Assembly (NCBI GenBank): GCA_019120275.1
Contig: DWVL01000080.1
Span: forward strand, 1-41,920
Origin: Candidatus Mediterraneibacter excrementavium
GTDB lineage: Bacteria > Bacillota > Clostridia > Lachnospirales > Lachnospiraceae
Length of the DNA stretch: 41,920 nucleotides
Reading direction: 5' to 3'
In this document: one piece after another, positions 41,504 through 41,920 of the stretch
Position numbering within the stretch: the first letter of the stretch is position 1
How the letters are laid out: every line of letters starts with the position of its first letter
Translations under genes and position numbers: made by a program
Notes under the pieces: model-generated
Databases searched by the model: none
Seen by the model: the letters and a program-made list of their open reading frames with translations, nothing else
Told to the model about the DNA's origin: nothing

Positions 41504-41920
41504 AATAATCCTCCTTCAACAATTCTTTCAATTCTTTCTTTCCTCTGGAAAGATATGTTTTTACAGTGTTTTCTGAAGCCCCCATTATCAGAGATATCTC
41601 TTTGACCGGCTTATCGTAAAAATATTTCAGTACAATACATTCACGATATGCCTTTCGAAGTTTCTTTAATGCTCTGTTCAAATCGATTTTCATCTCCGGA
41701 GAGCCGGCCCTCTCATCCGGAATTTCACTGAGTTCTCCGGAATAATCATATTTTTTCTGCTTTCGCCTGTACTGCAGTGCCTGGTTTACAACAATGCTGT
41801 TCATCCACGGCAGAAATTTCTCGGGATGCCTCAGATGCTTTATTTTGATAAATCCCTGAAAAACGCTTTCCTGGACCACATCCATTGCATCATGCGCATT
41901 CCCTGTATACAGGTAGGCAA
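41493..41920 (-). CDS. ECF sigma-70 family factor, N-terminus outside the window
   Basis: The last 141 residues are visible. The reading frame is open to the window edge, and AYLYTGNAHDAMDVVQESVFQG is normal region 2 sequence, so the ATG at 41885 is internal and not the start. Region 4 is LRKAYRECIVLKYFYDKPVKEISLIMGASENTVKTYLSRGKKELKELL. It is translationally coupled to the DUF4179 protein. Confidence 0.85.
   Translation of the reverse strand, partial: AYLYTGNAHDAMDVVQESVFQGFIKIKHLRHPEKFLPWMNSIVVNQALQYRRKQKKYDYSGELSEIPDERAGSPEMKIDLNRALKKLRKAYRECIVLKYFYDKPVKEISLIMGASENTVKTYLSRGKKELKELLKEDYFED

Noticed and set aside
41493-41885. Start of the last sigma factor at the ATG at 41885
   Set aside because: The frame continues with typical sigma region 2 sequence to the window edge, so the gene is cut by the window.
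1-41920. CRISPR arrays, tRNA or rRNA genes, complete insertion sequences
   Set aside because: No regularly spaced repeats, cloverleaf-like segments, rRNA motifs or transposase genes were found on reading.

Overview
The window looks like a chromosomal segment of an anaerobic gut Firmicute, most probably a Lachnospiraceae-type Clostridia. The reasons are moderately high G+C, strong GGAGG ribosome sites, sigma-A type promoters, a T-box leader, a GltBD/GlnA/ANTAR nitrogen block, a YkvI-type transporter and anaerobic rubredoxin/ferredoxin proteins. No tRNA, rRNA, CRISPR array or complete insertion sequence was recognised. Nearly all genes are intact. The one clear gene remnant is at 21686-22021.

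Left part (1-16 kb): an AmmeMemoRadiSam pair (AmrS plus a Memo-AMMECR1 fusion) and a putP-like Na+/solute symporter lie on the minus strand. They are followed by a nitrogen-assimilation block on the minus strand: gltB, gltD, glnA and an ANTAR RNA-binding regulator. Divergent from it on the plus strand are two glutamine-amide-using enzymes, purF and asnB. Both sides of the gltB/purF intergenic region have a good promoter followed by an intrinsic terminator placed before the gene, so both units look attenuated. glnA also has its own promoter, overlapped by two near-identical palindromes.

Middle part (15-32 kb): an ECF sigma factor / membrane protein / ABC-2 transporter operon; a LysR gene with an acetyltransferase-aldo/keto reductase pair; a truncated COG2865 gene; a cytidylate-kinase-like protein; an MFS transporter; and an iron-type alcohol dehydrogenase plus YkvI-type transporter behind a T-box leader whose specifier reads UGG (tryptophan). 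Then come a tandem-CMD-domain protein, a GH3 beta-glucosidase and a two-gene rubredoxin/ferredoxin operon.

Right part (31.6-40.3 kb): one long minus-strand run, apparently a single operon. It starts with a dipeptide/nickel-type ABC importer (two permeases, a fused double ATPase and a lipoprotein), continues with a two-part ThrE-type exporter, and ends with corrinoid/tetrapyrrole genes (tandem CobU, CbiC and a short siroheme-synthase-type dehydrogenase). The window ends in a DUF4179 anti-sigma-like protein and its sigma factor, which runs off the right edge.

The most interesting signals are regulatory: the ANTAR protein with a matching attenuator in front of gltB, the tandem palindromes on the glnA promoter, and the Trp-type T-box in front of an alcohol dehydrogenase with no obvious link to tryptophan.
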